Source: Fidelibacterota bacterium UBA1611 (lineage in GTDB: Bacteria; Fidelibacterota; Marinisomatia; Marinisomatales; UBA1611). From it: 13,179 nt of DNA. Position numbers and translations under genes: made by a program. Below, piece by piece: positions 1 through 8,227 of the stretch. Position 1 is the stretch's first letter; every line of letters begins with the position of its first letter. The DNA is taken from contig DCMX01000234.1 of assembly GCA_002321855.1 (NCBI GenBank), forward strand, positions 1-13,179, read 5' to 3'. Below the pieces are notes generated by a model. That model saw nothing but the letters and a program-made list of their open reading frames with translations, made no database searches and had not been told where the DNA came from.

Positions 1-71
1 CCAAAATCAGAGATCCCCGCCCCACTAACTAAACCTACATAGCCAGCTCCTATTACTGTAATTCTGTTCAC
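1..71 (-). CDS. UDP-glucose/GDP-mannose dehydrogenase family protein, N-terminal fragment (cut by window edge)
   Basis: Only the first 23 codons lie in the window. They read VNRITVIGAGYVGLVSGAG and onward, ending in ISDFG. This is the first beta strand and the glycine-rich GxGYVG NAD-binding loop of the Rossmann fold, as at the N terminus of nucleotide-sugar dehydrogenases of the UDP-glucose 6-dehydrogenase type. Those enzymes oxidise a UDP- or GDP-sugar to the uronate for surface polysaccharide synthesis; the substrate here cannot be told. The start is GTG at 71-69, with AAAGGA a few bases upstream as a ribosome binding site. The gene follows the VWA gene after 61 bp, in which a promoter-like sequence lies. 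The family is well supported by the motif, but the fragment is short. Confidence 0.8.
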   Translation of the reverse strand, partial: MNRITVIGAGYVGLVSGAGISDF

Positions 72-106
72 TTTGTTTCCTTTACCTTTAGAATTAATGA
101 ACCACA

Positions 107-136
107 ATTGTAAAAAATAAGTTCCAAATAACTCAA
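107..136 (-). promoter_or_regulatory. Candidate sigma-70-type promoter for the sugar dehydrogenase gene
   Basis: Read on the minus strand, TTGAGT (131-136) and TACAAT (107-112) are separated by 18 bp. They match the -35 and -10 consensus at 4/6 and 5/6 positions. Transcription would start near 100, about 30 bases before the GTG start at 71. The -35 element overlaps the stop codon of the preceding VWA gene. In AT-rich DNA such matches arise by chance, and the gene may simply be co-transcribed from upstream. Confidence 0.3.
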
Positions 137-2238
137 ATCAATCCAACTCTTCTTCTGAGAATCCATTCTGATGTTAATAAAATAAGAATAGATACCATTA
201 TCCAAATATTTTCATGCAAAACGGCTCGTTGTACATATGATTCGGATTTTGTTTTTGGACTAATTAGACCCATCAAAGAATGACGATTCTCCCAGTATCT
301 AAACTCACCATCTGTTTTCTGGCTTATTATTTTTAATGGGGAGTCATTTAAAAAAACATGATTTAATTCTATTTGGCTTTCTTCAACATCAAATGATCCC
401 CTGCCAATTACATAGGACTCTTCATTTTGATTAATTTCAACCGTGTATTCAATCTGGCCCGATTGGGATGCCCAAAAACGGCTTTTATATTCCTTGCTCT
501 CTAAATCGAACGATAATGGTTTTACACTAATCTTATTTCCGTCAGAAAATAAATTCACTATTCCATCGTTCATAACAATCGTTGTAGATAATGTGGGTTT
601 TCCCGTCAATAATATAGCTTCACCTTGTTGATAAGAATTTTTATCGGTCCGGAAAAAGAATTCTTTGTTTCCGCCCGTTTTCATTAACCAACCAAACATT
701 ATATTCCACATGTCTCTCAGTAATTTGGATTGGTTTGATCCTTGTAGTTTATAATGTAGTGAAAACATATCCGGGGAGCTCCAAAAAATATATCTCATTG
801 ATTTTTTCTCACCAGCAACGAGTAAAGGAACATTCACTCCTGAAACATTATATTCGGCTAATATAAATTGTTCTGAAGTGGTAGTCTCTATGCCAGATGC
901 TAAAGGAGGAAGATTAATATTTTCTTCCAGAGCCCATTCAATTCCCTGAAAAGCAAAAAGATTTACCCATTCTTTTGTGAAATTCCATTCTGTTTGGATA
1001 CCAGATATTAATATTGGTTTTTTTAACTCCAAATTCATCAGGTTTAAATAGCTGGCAATGGTAGTTGGTAATGATTCCGGTCCAGAAATAATTGTGAAAC
1101 CTGATTGATGTGAAATGAGTTTCTTAGCAAAAATTCTATTGAAAGATTTCCAATCGTGTTCATTTTGAGTTACAGGATGGTTATCAAAAATAATCAATTG
1201 ATATTTTTTTTCCCAAAAAGACTTTATATCAGGTAAAAAACCATCTTTTCCATAAACAAAATGATCAAGTTCATATTTCTGATTTTCACCAATATAGTGC
1301 TTTAATATAGATGTATTATAATTTGGCGCACCTGTGAGCATGGCAATGCGGTATTTATCTTTCAAAATGTGTATTCTTACAATCTGTCGATTATTTTGAA
1401 TATTTATTTCATCGGCCAAGGCGCTGACCTGTACGCGATACGATGTTTCGCCTACTGTTGCTGGTTCTACTCGGAAACGTACCCGATCCTTACCACCATG
1501 ACCACTTACATTAATTACTTTAGAACCAATTAATCTGTCACCATGAAAAAGAGTTACATTAATACGTTCACTTATATTACCGAAACTTGAAATCAATACA
1601 TCAAGGTCTATTTTTTCTCCCTTTACCACAACAGGCGGTGCATCAATGGATTGCACGGCTAAATCTATCATTGGGATAGTATCACCGACCCCAATAATAT
1701 GAATGGGAAAAGTTGGTTTAAGATCGAAGGAAGAAGGTAAGGACCCTTGATTAATTTGACCATCTGTAAATATAACAGCTCCTGCTATTCTTTTTCGTTT
1801 ATTGTCATCCATTTTTCTAAATACATGTCCTAAATTTGTCGACCCAGAATTCAATCCAAGATCACTTACCTTCCCTACAGTATCCAGCTGCGAACCAAAA
1901 GAATAAACATCCATTTGAACATCAGATTGTTTTAATTGATCTAAAAAAGATATTATACCTGATAAATATGCAGATGATGAAGGTTGTTTGTAGTATCTCA
2001 TACTGAGTGATTTATCAATAAATATTTGCCATACCAATGATTTAGATTCTTTTCTTTTAATATCAATTTTTGGATTTAAAAATAATAATAATACCAGAAT
2101 TAGCGCAGTCCCCCGAAGAAATATTATTATTTTAAATCCGGAATAACTAAAAAACCGAATAAATGATAAAATGAATACAATCACAGAAAATAATAGCACA
2201 AACCAAAACAGTAGATCCGGGGAGGTCAATGATATCAT
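133..2238 (-). CDS. Membrane-anchored VWA-domain protein with a glutamine-amidotransferase-like region; function unknown
   Basis: A 701-residue protein. Two hydrophobic helices lie at about 8-30 and 36-55. A von Willebrand factor A domain follows (about 68-185) with an apparently complete metal site: D75-x-S77-x-S79 (FIDKSLSM), T134 in GSTNLG, and D159 in FTDG. Residues 190-290 look like a beta-sandwich. Residues 296-400 (KYRIAMLTGAPNYN, YQLIIFDNHP, GFTIISGPESL) resemble the glutamine-amidotransferase-like fold of large bacterial VWA membrane proteins. A final helix (about 678-695) ends in RRR. The VWA and amidotransferase-like regions probably face the periplasm, which is inference. Such proteins are thought to bind partner proteins through Mg2+; no enzymatic role can be claimed. 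The ATG start lies 5 bp after tsaD, with no clear Shine-Dalgarno sequence, so translation may be coupled. The VWA call is strong; the domain boundaries are approximate. Confidence 0.8.
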   Translation of the reverse strand: MISLTSPDLLFWFVLLFSVIVFILSFIRFFSYSGFKIIIFLRGTALILVLLLFLNPKIDIKRKESKSLVWQIFIDKSLSMRYYKQPSSSAYLSGIISFLDQLKQSDVQMDVYSFGSQLDTVGKVSDLGLNSGSTNLGHVFRKMDDNKRKRIAGAVIFTDGQINQGSLPSSFDLKPTFPIHIIGVGDTIPMIDLAVQSIDAPPVVVKGEKIDLDVLISSFGNISERINVTLFHGDRLIGSKVINVSGHGGKDRVRFRVEPATVGETSYRVQVSALADEINIQNNRQIVRIHILKDKYRIAMLTGAPNYNTSILKHYIGENQKYELDHFVYGKDGFLPDIKSFWEKKYQLIIFDNHPVTQNEHDWKSFNRIFAKKLISHQSGFTIISGPESLPTTIASYLNLMNLELKKPILISGIQTEWNFTKEWVNLFAFQGIEWALEENINLPPLASGIETTTSEQFILAEYNVSGVNVPLLVAGEKKSMRYIFWSSPDMFSLHYKLQGSNQSKLLRDMWNIMFGWLMKTGGNKEFFFRTDKNSYQQGEAILLTGKPTLSTTIVMNDGIVNLFSDGNKISVKPLSFDLESKEYKSRFWASQSGQIEYTVEINQNEESYVIGRGSFDVEESQIELNHVFLNDSPLKIISQKTDGEFRYWENRHSLMGLISPKTKSESYVQRAVLHENIWIMVSILILLTSEWILRRRVGLI

Positions 2239-2243
2239 TAAGA

Positions 2244-3233
2244 TCAGTTCAGTTTTAAATTCGGAGAGACATTAAATATCAGGTTTGACTTATAACCCGA
2301 TTTTAATTTTATTTCACCTAAAAAACTGACCATTGCAGCATTATCAGTGCAATATTCTAAATCAGGATATAATATTTGTGCATTTCTTATTCTGTTATTT
2401 AATTCCTCACGTAAGCAAAAATTTGCTGCAACACCGCCGGCAATAACACAATTTTTTATCCCAGTTTTCATTATTGCTCGGGCCAATTTTTCCGATAAAC
2501 AATCTACAATGGCTTGTTGGTAGCTCGCAGCAACATCAGCTAATCTGTATTCCTTTGATTCTTGAAAGTTATCCATGAAATATAATAACGATGTCTTTAG
2601 ACCACTAAAGCTGAATTCCAGATTATCAGAACCCATTAAACTGCGAGGAAAAATTATTTTTGTCGGATTCCCATTTTTTGAAATTTTTTCTATTTGAGGA
2701 CCACCAGGATAACCTAAACCCAATATTCGAGACCCTTTGTCAAATGCCTCTCCGGCGGCATCATCTCTAGTTTCTCCAAGTAAATCATAAATCCCCATAT
2801 TTTTTACCAACCATAATTGTGTATGCCCGCCTGATATTAAAAGACATATAAATGGATAACTTAAATTTGGATCGGCAAGAAAGTTCGCGAAAATATGTGC
2901 TTCAAGATGATTGATAGGAATAAGAGAAATATTAAGCCCTATAGATAAACCCTTTGCAAAACTAACACCGGTCAAAAGTGCTCCTGCAAGACCTGGTCCT
3001 TGGGTAACCGCTATTGCATCTAAATCACCAAGCGAAAGGTTTGCCTCTGATATGGCATCATTTACAATAGAATTAAGCATTAGTTCATGTTCTCGGGACG
3101 CAATTTCTGGTACAACACCACCAAAGGAAGAATGGACAACCTGTGAACTAATTATATTGGATAGTATCCTTCCATCATGACAAATCGATGCTGCAGTTTC
3201 ATCACAAGATGTTTCAATTCCAAGTACGGTCAT
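2244..3233 (-). CDS. tsaD: tRNA N6-adenosine threonylcarbamoyltransferase TsaD
   Basis: TsaD (formerly Gcp/YgjD) transfers the threonylcarbamoyl group from threonylcarbamoyl-adenylate to A37 of ANN-decoding tRNAs, working with TsaB and TsaE in the cytoplasm. The 329-residue protein has the family's usual length. It shows the N-terminal ASKHA-fold signature GIETSCDETA (5-14), the metal-binding pair H109 and H113 in NHLEAH, the LISGGHTQL loop (about 132-140), AGGVAAN in the C-terminal half, and the late aspartate D297 in DNAAM. The chosen start is ATG at 3233-3231. It overlaps the YbbR-like stop as ATGA, has GAGAAG just upstream, and gives the typical MTVLGIETSCDE beginning. The reading frame stays open 18 codons further, to 3287, but that extension overlaps the YbbR-like gene and lacks family similarity. 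Confidence 0.96.
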   Translation of the reverse strand: MTVLGIETSCDETAASICHDGRILSNIISSQVVHSSFGGVVPEIASREHELMLNSIVNDAISEANLSLGDLDAIAVTQGPGLAGALLTGVSFAKGLSIGLNISLIPINHLEAHIFANFLADPNLSYPFICLLISGGHTQLWLVKNMGIYDLLGETRDDAAGEAFDKGSRILGLGYPGGPQIEKISKNGNPTKIIFPRSLMGSDNLEFSFSGLKTSLLYFMDNFQESKEYRLADVAASYQQAIVDCLSEKLARAIMKTGIKNCVIAGGVAANFCLREELNNRIRNAQILYPDLEYCTDNAAMVSFLGEIKLKSGYKSNLIFNVSPNLKLN

Positions 3234-4207
3234 CCCGCTTCTCGGGCAACACCAAGCTCGATGGTGCGTGGTGAAAGGTCTCGCCAATCTAATACAGTAG
3301 ATGGGATTTCTACATTAGGCTCATAAAATTGTTTTTGAAGAATCCAATTATTGAAGTCTACTGTAACATTAATTTCATCTGAATTTAAATTAGCAATTTG
3401 ATTCATACCCCCAACTACAGTTAAAGATACCGTTTGGGGAGATGGAAATACACGGATTTTGTCTCGCTTGTTAATTACTAATACAGGAATATCTACAATA
3501 ATTCTTTCACTTATTTGCTGAATATCGATACTAAATTCGATCTCATTTTGTGAGAATTCTATTAATCGACCGATAGACTGAATATCAATCCATCCACTTA
3601 ATGGTTCTCTCGCTTGTAGAAATGTGTCAGGATATGTTAATACTTGCTTAACCGATACAAGATCTTCTTTTGGACCTGTTATTTCTATTTCCGGAGGATA
3701 TAGGTTAACTGATCCTATATTGACATAGCCATCATCCAATTCAACTTTTATCATTGGCTTTACTGGAACAGTCTTGACAAGAATTTCGTCCAAACTTATC
3801 TTGATACGACTAGGATATATAACTTCAATAAATTTTAACTTATAAGCTGAAGGGAGAACCACCTTTTGGGGATATTGATCAAAATATTCATTTAAAACAA
3901 ACTCGTACTCTTGAGAGATACCTTCTAAATCCAAAACAAGTTTAAATCCCGCAAACCTGCGAATCAAATATGCTTTAAACAAATCCCGACCTGTACCTTG
4001 AAGAAGGACAGACGCAAATTCTGGTACCTCTTTACGGTGTGCTTTTTGAGCATTTAAATTTCTTGCTTCGATTGGCAATTGCATTATAGTTGAATACGTA
4101 TTACCACTAACAACAAATATCCAAAGTAAAAAAGCTAGACCGAAAGCTCCTATGGGTAGGACAAATTTCTGTGCAAGCGAATGATCAATGGGACTCCTAC
4201 TATTCAT
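3230..4207 (-). CDS. YbbR-like domain membrane protein (CdaR family)
   Basis: A 325-residue protein with one N-terminal transmembrane helix (about 15-34, PIGAFGLAFLLWIFVVSG). The rest is a beta-rich extracytoplasmic region that looks like tandem YbbR-like units, for example VPVKPMIKVELDDGY followed by VNLYPPEIEITGP, and VDIPVLVINKRDKIRVFPSP further on. In Firmicutes the YbbR protein CdaR regulates the diadenylate cyclase CdaA. No cyclase gene is in this window, so that link is not shown here. The ATG start is preceded by GGTGGG, a plausible ribosome binding site, 15 bp after the rpsA stop. The gene's end overlaps the tsaD start as ATGA, which suggests translational coupling. The family rests on the architecture and the repeated PxxI/GP pattern; the precise function is unknown. 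Confidence 0.75.
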   Translation of the reverse strand: MNSRSPIDHSLAQKFVLPIGAFGLAFLLWIFVVSGNTYSTIMQLPIEARNLNAQKAHRKEVPEFASVLLQGTGRDLFKAYLIRRFAGFKLVLDLEGISQEYEFVLNEYFDQYPQKVVLPSAYKLKFIEVIYPSRIKISLDEILVKTVPVKPMIKVELDDGYVNIGSVNLYPPEIEITGPKEDLVSVKQVLTYPDTFLQAREPLSGWIDIQSIGRLIEFSQNEIEFSIDIQQISERIIVDIPVLVINKRDKIRVFPSPQTVSLTVVGGMNQIANLNSDEINVTVDFNNWILQKQFYEPNVEIPSTVLDWRDLSPRTIELGVAREAG

Positions 4208-4222
4208 CCCACCGAATTTAAA

Positions 4223-6139
4223 CTATTTTTCAGATTCTGGATCGGGTCCGGTTCCAGGTGGATTTTCTTCTTTTTCAGCTTCTTTAGCAGCTGCAAAAAG
4301 CTCTTGAGGTAAATTTAATTTTTCATTCGCACTCGTATCCTGGTTCTTCAGGTACTCCTTTACCTCATCTGTAGCGGACTTTGTCCGGCCTATTCCTGCT
4401 AATTCTTCTTTATATAAGACAACCTTTTTATCATCGGGAGTAACCTTCATTACTATTCCAGAAAGGTTCGCGCTAACTTCATATTGGTTTGCCAGTGCAC
4501 GTCGATCTTTCTTTGACATTTTCCCAAAAGGTATGATGCCTTCAACATCCATATCCAATTGAATAATAATACCTTTATCCAGCACACGTATTATTTCACC
4601 GCTAACTTCTTTCCCTGCTTCGTAATGATCGGTAATCGCTGGCCAAGGATCATCCTGAACTTGTTTATAACCAAGTGATATTCTACGATTTTCCCTCGAG
4701 ACTTCTATCACACGAGTTTCTATTTTCTGATCTTTTTCCAGAATTTCTCTTGAATGGTGGATAACTTTGGTCCAAGATAGATCAGATATATGGACAAGAC
4801 CATCTATACCTTCTTTAAGCTCTATAAATGCACCAAAACGTGTTAGGTTTCTAACTTTTCCTTTATGTATCGTACCAACCATAAATTTTTCTTCTATTTC
4901 ATCCCAAGGATCTGGTGAAAGCTGTTTAACTCCCAGACTAATTTTTCGCTCATCAGTATGAATTGATAAAACTTGAGCATCAACTTCATCGCCCAAAGAA
5001 TATTCTTCTGATGGATTTTTGATATGTCGCGTCCAAGATATTTCTGATACATGAATCAAACCTTCAACACCTGGCTCTATTTCTATAAATGCACCGTAAT
5101 TGGTTAAACTAACAATTTTTCCAGTTACAAGATTTCCAACTGGGTATTTTATTTCCACTTCATCCCATGGATGTGGTGTTAATTGTTTTAAGCCTAATGA
5201 TATTCTCTTACGTTCTTCATCATATTCAATTACTTTAACCGTAATATCATCATTAAGACTCACTATTTCTGAAGGATGATTAATCCGCCCCCAGGATAGA
5301 TCTGTGATATGGAGCAATCCATCAATTCCACCCAAATCAACAAAAACACCAAAATCAGTTACATTCTTTACACGACCTTCCAGAATTGAGCCAATTTCTA
5401 ATTCTTTAAATAATGTTTCCCGCTGCACCTGCAAACTATCCTCAAGAATCACCTTATGAGAAACAACAATATTTTTTCGAGATTCATTAAATTTTACAAT
5501 TCTAAGCTCTATCATTTTATTTAGGTAAATATCAAAATCTTGTATTGGTCTCACATCTATCTGGGACCCAGGCAAAAAAGCTTGAACTACCTCTAGGTCA
5601 ACAACCATTCCTCCCTTAATCCGGCGAATAATCTTTCCACTGATTGTTGTTTGATTCTCAAATGCTTCACGTAAATCACGCCAACGTTTCAAAAAATCTG
5701 CTTTTTCTTTAGAAAGGATTGTATTCCCGCCTGCATCCTCAAGAAATTCTAAATACACTTCAACTTGATCTCCAATCATAGGCAATTCATCTTCAGAAAA
5801 TTCATTTCTATCAACGATTCCTTCTGATTTAAAACCAATATCAATCAAGACATCCCGTTCGTTTAATCCCACCACACGTCCTTTTATTAGCTGATGCTCA
5901 GAGATATCAACTAGGGTAGCTAAGTAAGCCTGGTTTATTTCATCAGAAATTTTTTCGTTTTCAGTACTTGCTGCTATTTCTTGGTAGGTTACTACCCGGA
6001 CATCATCAAACAAGTTCGGATTTAAATAATCTTTCACTTCAATAACATTTGATAGAGTATCGTCTTTGCTTTCAACAATAACCTCTGCCATTTTTGAGAT
6101 ATCTTCACCTACTGGTTCAGTAATTTTATTTTTATTCAC
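4223..6139 (-). CDS. rpsA: 30S ribosomal protein S1
   Basis: S1 binds mRNA on the small ribosomal subunit and helps initiation, especially on mRNAs with weak Shine-Dalgarno sequences. The 638-residue protein has six S1 repeats at about 81-147, 161-229, 249-318, 335-406, 420-493 and 507-577. Repeats 3-5 are the most canonical, each with a G(V/A)F(V/I) strand, a GLxHIxDLSW-type turn and an RxISLGxKQL-type end. Repeats 1 and 2 are the divergent pair that in other S1 proteins contacts the ribosome. An acidic N-terminal extension of about 80 residues and a Glu/Pro-rich tail make it longer than E. coli S1 (557 residues). The start is GTG at 6139-6137, with AAAGGA about 11 bases upstream. An ATG 16 codons later (6091) is an alternative. 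It lies 15 bp downstream of cmk, the classic cmk-rpsA pairing. Confidence 0.95.
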   Translation of the reverse strand: MNKNKITEPVGEDISKMAEVIVESKDDTLSNVIEVKDYLNPNLFDDVRVVTYQEIAASTENEKISDEINQAYLATLVDISEHQLIKGRVVGLNERDVLIDIGFKSEGIVDRNEFSEDELPMIGDQVEVYLEFLEDAGGNTILSKEKADFLKRWRDLREAFENQTTISGKIIRRIKGGMVVDLEVVQAFLPGSQIDVRPIQDFDIYLNKMIELRIVKFNESRKNIVVSHKVILEDSLQVQRETLFKELEIGSILEGRVKNVTDFGVFVDLGGIDGLLHITDLSWGRINHPSEIVSLNDDITVKVIEYDEERKRISLGLKQLTPHPWDEVEIKYPVGNLVTGKIVSLTNYGAFIEIEPGVEGLIHVSEISWTRHIKNPSEEYSLGDEVDAQVLSIHTDERKISLGVKQLSPDPWDEIEEKFMVGTIHKGKVRNLTRFGAFIELKEGIDGLVHISDLSWTKVIHHSREILEKDQKIETRVIEVSRENRRISLGYKQVQDDPWPAITDHYEAGKEVSGEIIRVLDKGIIIQLDMDVEGIIPFGKMSKKDRRALANQYEVSANLSGIVMKVTPDDKKVVLYKEELAGIGRTKSATDEVKEYLKNQDTSANEKLNLPQELFAAAKEAEKEENPPGTGPDPESEK

Positions 6140-6154
6140 TGATTAGATTTTCCT

Positions 6155-6808
6155 TTACTGTTTGATTATACTAACGATTTTATCAATCTGCTCATCAACA
6201 GTTAATAATCCTGTATCTATCTCTATCGCATCTTTTGCTTTTAACAGGGGTGAATTATCACGATTGGTATCCAATTCATCTCGTAGCCTAATATCTGCTT
6301 TAATTTCGTCGATAGTTTTTTTCTCACCTATCTTATTTAAATCTTTTTGGCGTCGGAGAGCACGTATTTCTAAACCCGCAACCAAAAAAAATTTAAAATC
6401 CGCATTAGGAAAAACCACTGTCCCGATATCTCGACCTTCAAGAACGCAATCTGTATTATCAGCAATTTCCCTCTGAATCTGAACCATGGAATCACGAACC
6501 ACATTAATGGCACTAACCTCGCTAACTTTTTCAGTTACAGTACTGGACCGTATCTGATCAGTAACACTCCTATCATTTAGAAATATCTTATTGCCAGAAT
6601 TAGAATCTCCAAAATAAATATTTACCGTATCAAGAAATTCTGTAATAGAACCTAGGGCTTTGAATGATACCCCATGTTCCATCAATCCCAGGGTGATTGC
6701 TCGGTACATAGCTCCAGTATCCAGATAGGTGATACCCATTCGGGTAGCAACGCCTCGAGAAGTTGTACTTTTTCCTGAAGCAGCCGGTCCATCAATAGCG
6801 ATAATCAT
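6155..6808 (-). CDS. cmk: Cytidylate kinase
   Basis: CMP kinase phosphorylates CMP and dCMP with ATP in the cytoplasm, recycling nucleotides for RNA, DNA and lipid synthesis. The 217-residue protein is of normal length. It has the P-loop GPAASGKST (7-15), the CMP-binding motif LDTGAMYR (29-36), EGRDIGT (124-130), and the conserved RDELDTNRDNSPL segment (176-188) that supplies arginine and aspartate residues for nucleotide binding. The start is ATG at 6808, giving the family-typical MIIAIDGPAASGKS beginning. GAGAG lies upstream as a weak ribosome binding site. It follows a 108-bp spacer, the widest gap in the minus-strand run, and may be expressed from its own promoter together with rpsA and the genes after it. 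Confidence 0.96.
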   Translation of the reverse strand: MIIAIDGPAASGKSTTSRGVATRMGITYLDTGAMYRAITLGLMEHGVSFKALGSITEFLDTVNIYFGDSNSGNKIFLNDRSVTDQIRSSTVTEKVSEVSAINVVRDSMVQIQREIADNTDCVLEGRDIGTVVFPNADFKFFLVAGLEIRALRRQKDLNKIGEKKTIDEIKADIRLRDELDTNRDNSPLLKAKDAIEIDTGLLTVDEQIDKIVSIIKQ

Positions 6809-6916
6809 GGTAATTAACTCTCAATAAGCCGGCGAACTTACCCGAATTAATGGAGATTGGCAAAAACGAATAGAAATTCACCTAAGGAGAGAAACACCAA
6901 ACATGAAAAATGAATC
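6809..6916 (-). promoter_or_regulatory. Spacer between the pseudouridine synthase gene and cmk, with a candidate internal promoter
   Basis: This 108-bp gap is the only sizeable one inside the minus-strand gene run. Read on the minus strand, TTGCCA (6858-6863) and TAAGTT (6835-6840) are separated by exactly 17 bp, a weak match to sigma-70 elements. Transcription would then start about 20 bp upstream of the cmk start codon. I see no hairpin plus T-run that would terminate transcription from the preceding gene. The promoter call is tentative. Confidence 0.25.
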
Positions 6917-7615
6917 TTATTGTTTCAATCCTGTTATTTCATGTGGGAGTAATTTCCTATACTCACCTTCCTTTAATCTGCCTAGTTCAAGGGTTGAAAA
7001 TCGAAAACGATGCAATAAAAATAGTGTAATCTTCAACCGTTGAAATATACGGCGTATTTCACGCTTTTTACCCTGTCGAAGGCGTAACACTGCAAAAGTT
7101 CTTCCCTTCTTTGTTTTTTGGCTTAAAACCTGTGCTTTCCCATATTGCCCCAAACCAATACTAATTCCTATTTCTATTTTTTTTACCTCTTGAGATGATA
7201 ATCGTCTTTCAATAATAACTTGATAATCACGTTCAATATGGTTCTTGGGATGGGTCAGATAATGATGTAAATCACCATCATTGGTTAGTAATAGCAGACC
7301 AGTTGAATCTTTGTCCAGCCTACCAATTGGTACCAGTCGATATTTCGATGAGATATAGTGCATGACCGTCTCACGACCATAGTTATCCCGCGAGCTTGTA
7401 ATAACACCTTTCGGTTTATTGAGCATTAGCACAACAGATTCTGGATTTGGATAAATCACTTTCCCATCATATCTAACCTCATCATCCTTTACTACATTAT
7501 AAGCAGGGTCCAATACCATATTACCATTTACCATCGTAGTAGCCATACGAATGAGGTTATCGGCTTTCCGCCGGGATGCAATCCCGGCTTTAGCAAGGTA
7601 CTTGTTCAACCTCAT
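6917..7615 (-). CDS. rluB: Pseudouridine synthase of the RsuA/RluB/RluE/RluF family
   Basis: The family converts specific uridines in rRNA to pseudouridine. RluB-type members act on helix 80 of 23S rRNA and RsuA on 16S rRNA. The 232-residue protein starts with an S4 RNA-binding domain (about 1-55, MRLNKYLAKAGIASRRKADN). The catalytic domain follows, with the active-site aspartate D101 in GRLDKDSTGLLLLTNDGDL, the LNKPKGVITS strand (about 65-74) and the late QGKKREIRRIF motif (181-191). The start ATG lies 6 bp after the scpB stop with no obvious Shine-Dalgarno, so translational coupling is likely. Its place after scpAB and before cmk favours RluB, but the exact target uridine cannot be read from the sequence; the symbol reflects this context. 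Confidence 0.88.
   Translation of the reverse strand: MRLNKYLAKAGIASRRKADNLIRMATTMVNGNMVLDPAYNVVKDDEVRYDGKVIYPNPESVVLMLNKPKGVITSSRDNYGRETVMHYISSKYRLVPIGRLDKDSTGLLLLTNDGDLHHYLTHPKNHIERDYQVIIERRLSSQEVKKIEIGISIGLGQYGKAQVLSQKTKKGRTFAVLRLRQGKKREIRRIFQRLKITLFLLHRFRFSTLELGRLKEGEYRKLLPHEITGLKQ
7570..7588 (-). repeat. Perfect 8-bp GC-rich inverted repeat within the 5' end of the pseudouridine synthase gene
   Basis: GCCGGGAT (7570-7577) and ATCCCGGC (7581-7588) are exact reverse complements around a 3-base loop. They form a compact hairpin that stands out in AT-rich DNA. It covers the codons for AGIASR of the S4 domain, about 27 bases after the start codon, and has no following T-run. The protein motif is conserved, so part of the match may come from codon constraint. 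Confidence 0.6.
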
Positions 7616-7621
7616 GAAATA

Positions 7622-8227
7622 CTATGTAGATGTATCTACGAAGTGAGAATCAGTTTCCGATTCTTTGAAGACTGTAATTTGTTCTCCTAAGGTTGAATCT
7701 GCATCAAGAAGCTCTGTGACTTCCTTAAGTTTTGGCATATCCGATAAACGGTTTAGTCCAAAGTGTTCCAAAAATTTATTTGTCGTCTTATATAATAGTG
7801 GACGTCCGGGCCCGGTATCTCTTCCTTTAATCTTGATAATATTACGGTTTAACAATGTTTTTAATACTCCAGATGAATCAACACCTCGTATCGCCTCAAT
7901 CTCATAACGATTGATTGGCTGTTTATAAGCAATAATGGCCAAGGTATCCAATGCCGCTGATGAAAACTTTAACCTACCTTCTTTGTTTAGTAAACGGCGA
8001 ATCCATACCTCATACTCGCTGCGTGTAACTAACTGATAACCGCCTGCAACAGATCTTATTTCACAAGCCATATTATGCTTCTTGTAAAAATTATTTAATT
8101 GCTCTACTGTATTTTTCAAACTGGGTGCATCATTATCAAAGACAGTGTTAATTCGTGCCTGAGTTAGTGGATCAGAATCGGCAATTAATAGTGCTTCAAC
8201 GATACGAATTTGTTCCTCTTCGTTCAT
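7622..8227 (-). CDS. scpB: Segregation and condensation protein B
   Basis: ScpB is the winged-helix (kite) subunit of the bacterial SMC condensin. As a dimer it binds the ScpA kleisin and helps organise and segregate the chromosome. The 201-residue protein carries the family signature: LAIIAYKQPINRYEIEAIRG (96-115), then a short helix and KGRDTGPGRPLLYKTT (134-149), then FLEHFGLNRLSDMPKL (152-167). The start ATG overlaps the scpA stop as TGATG, with GGAAG five bases upstream. Translation is therefore probably coupled, fitting stoichiometric complex assembly. The smc gene is not in the window. Confidence 0.96.
   Translation of the reverse strand: MNEEEQIRIVEALLIADSDPLTQARINTVFDNDAPSLKNTVEQLNNFYKKHNMACEIRSVAGGYQLVTRSEYEVWIRRLLNKEGRLKFSSAALDTLAIIAYKQPINRYEIEAIRGVDSSGVLKTLLNRNIIKIKGRDTGPGRPLLYKTTNKFLEHFGLNRLSDMPKLKEVTELLDADSTLGEQITVFKESETDSHFVDTST

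Noticed and set aside
3234..3287. An 18-codon upstream extension of tsaD to an ATG at 3287
   Set aside because: It overlaps the YbbR-like gene by 58 bases and has no TsaD-like sequence. The ATG at 3233 has a ribosome binding site, an ATGA overlap and the typical MTVLGIETSCDE start.
6883..7040. A plus-strand start with a good-looking Shine-Dalgarno (AAGGAG near 6884, ATG at 6902)
   Set aside because: The short frame (about 45 codons) runs antisense into the pseudouridine synthase gene, and the product shows no recognisable features. The ribosome-binding-like match is probably chance.
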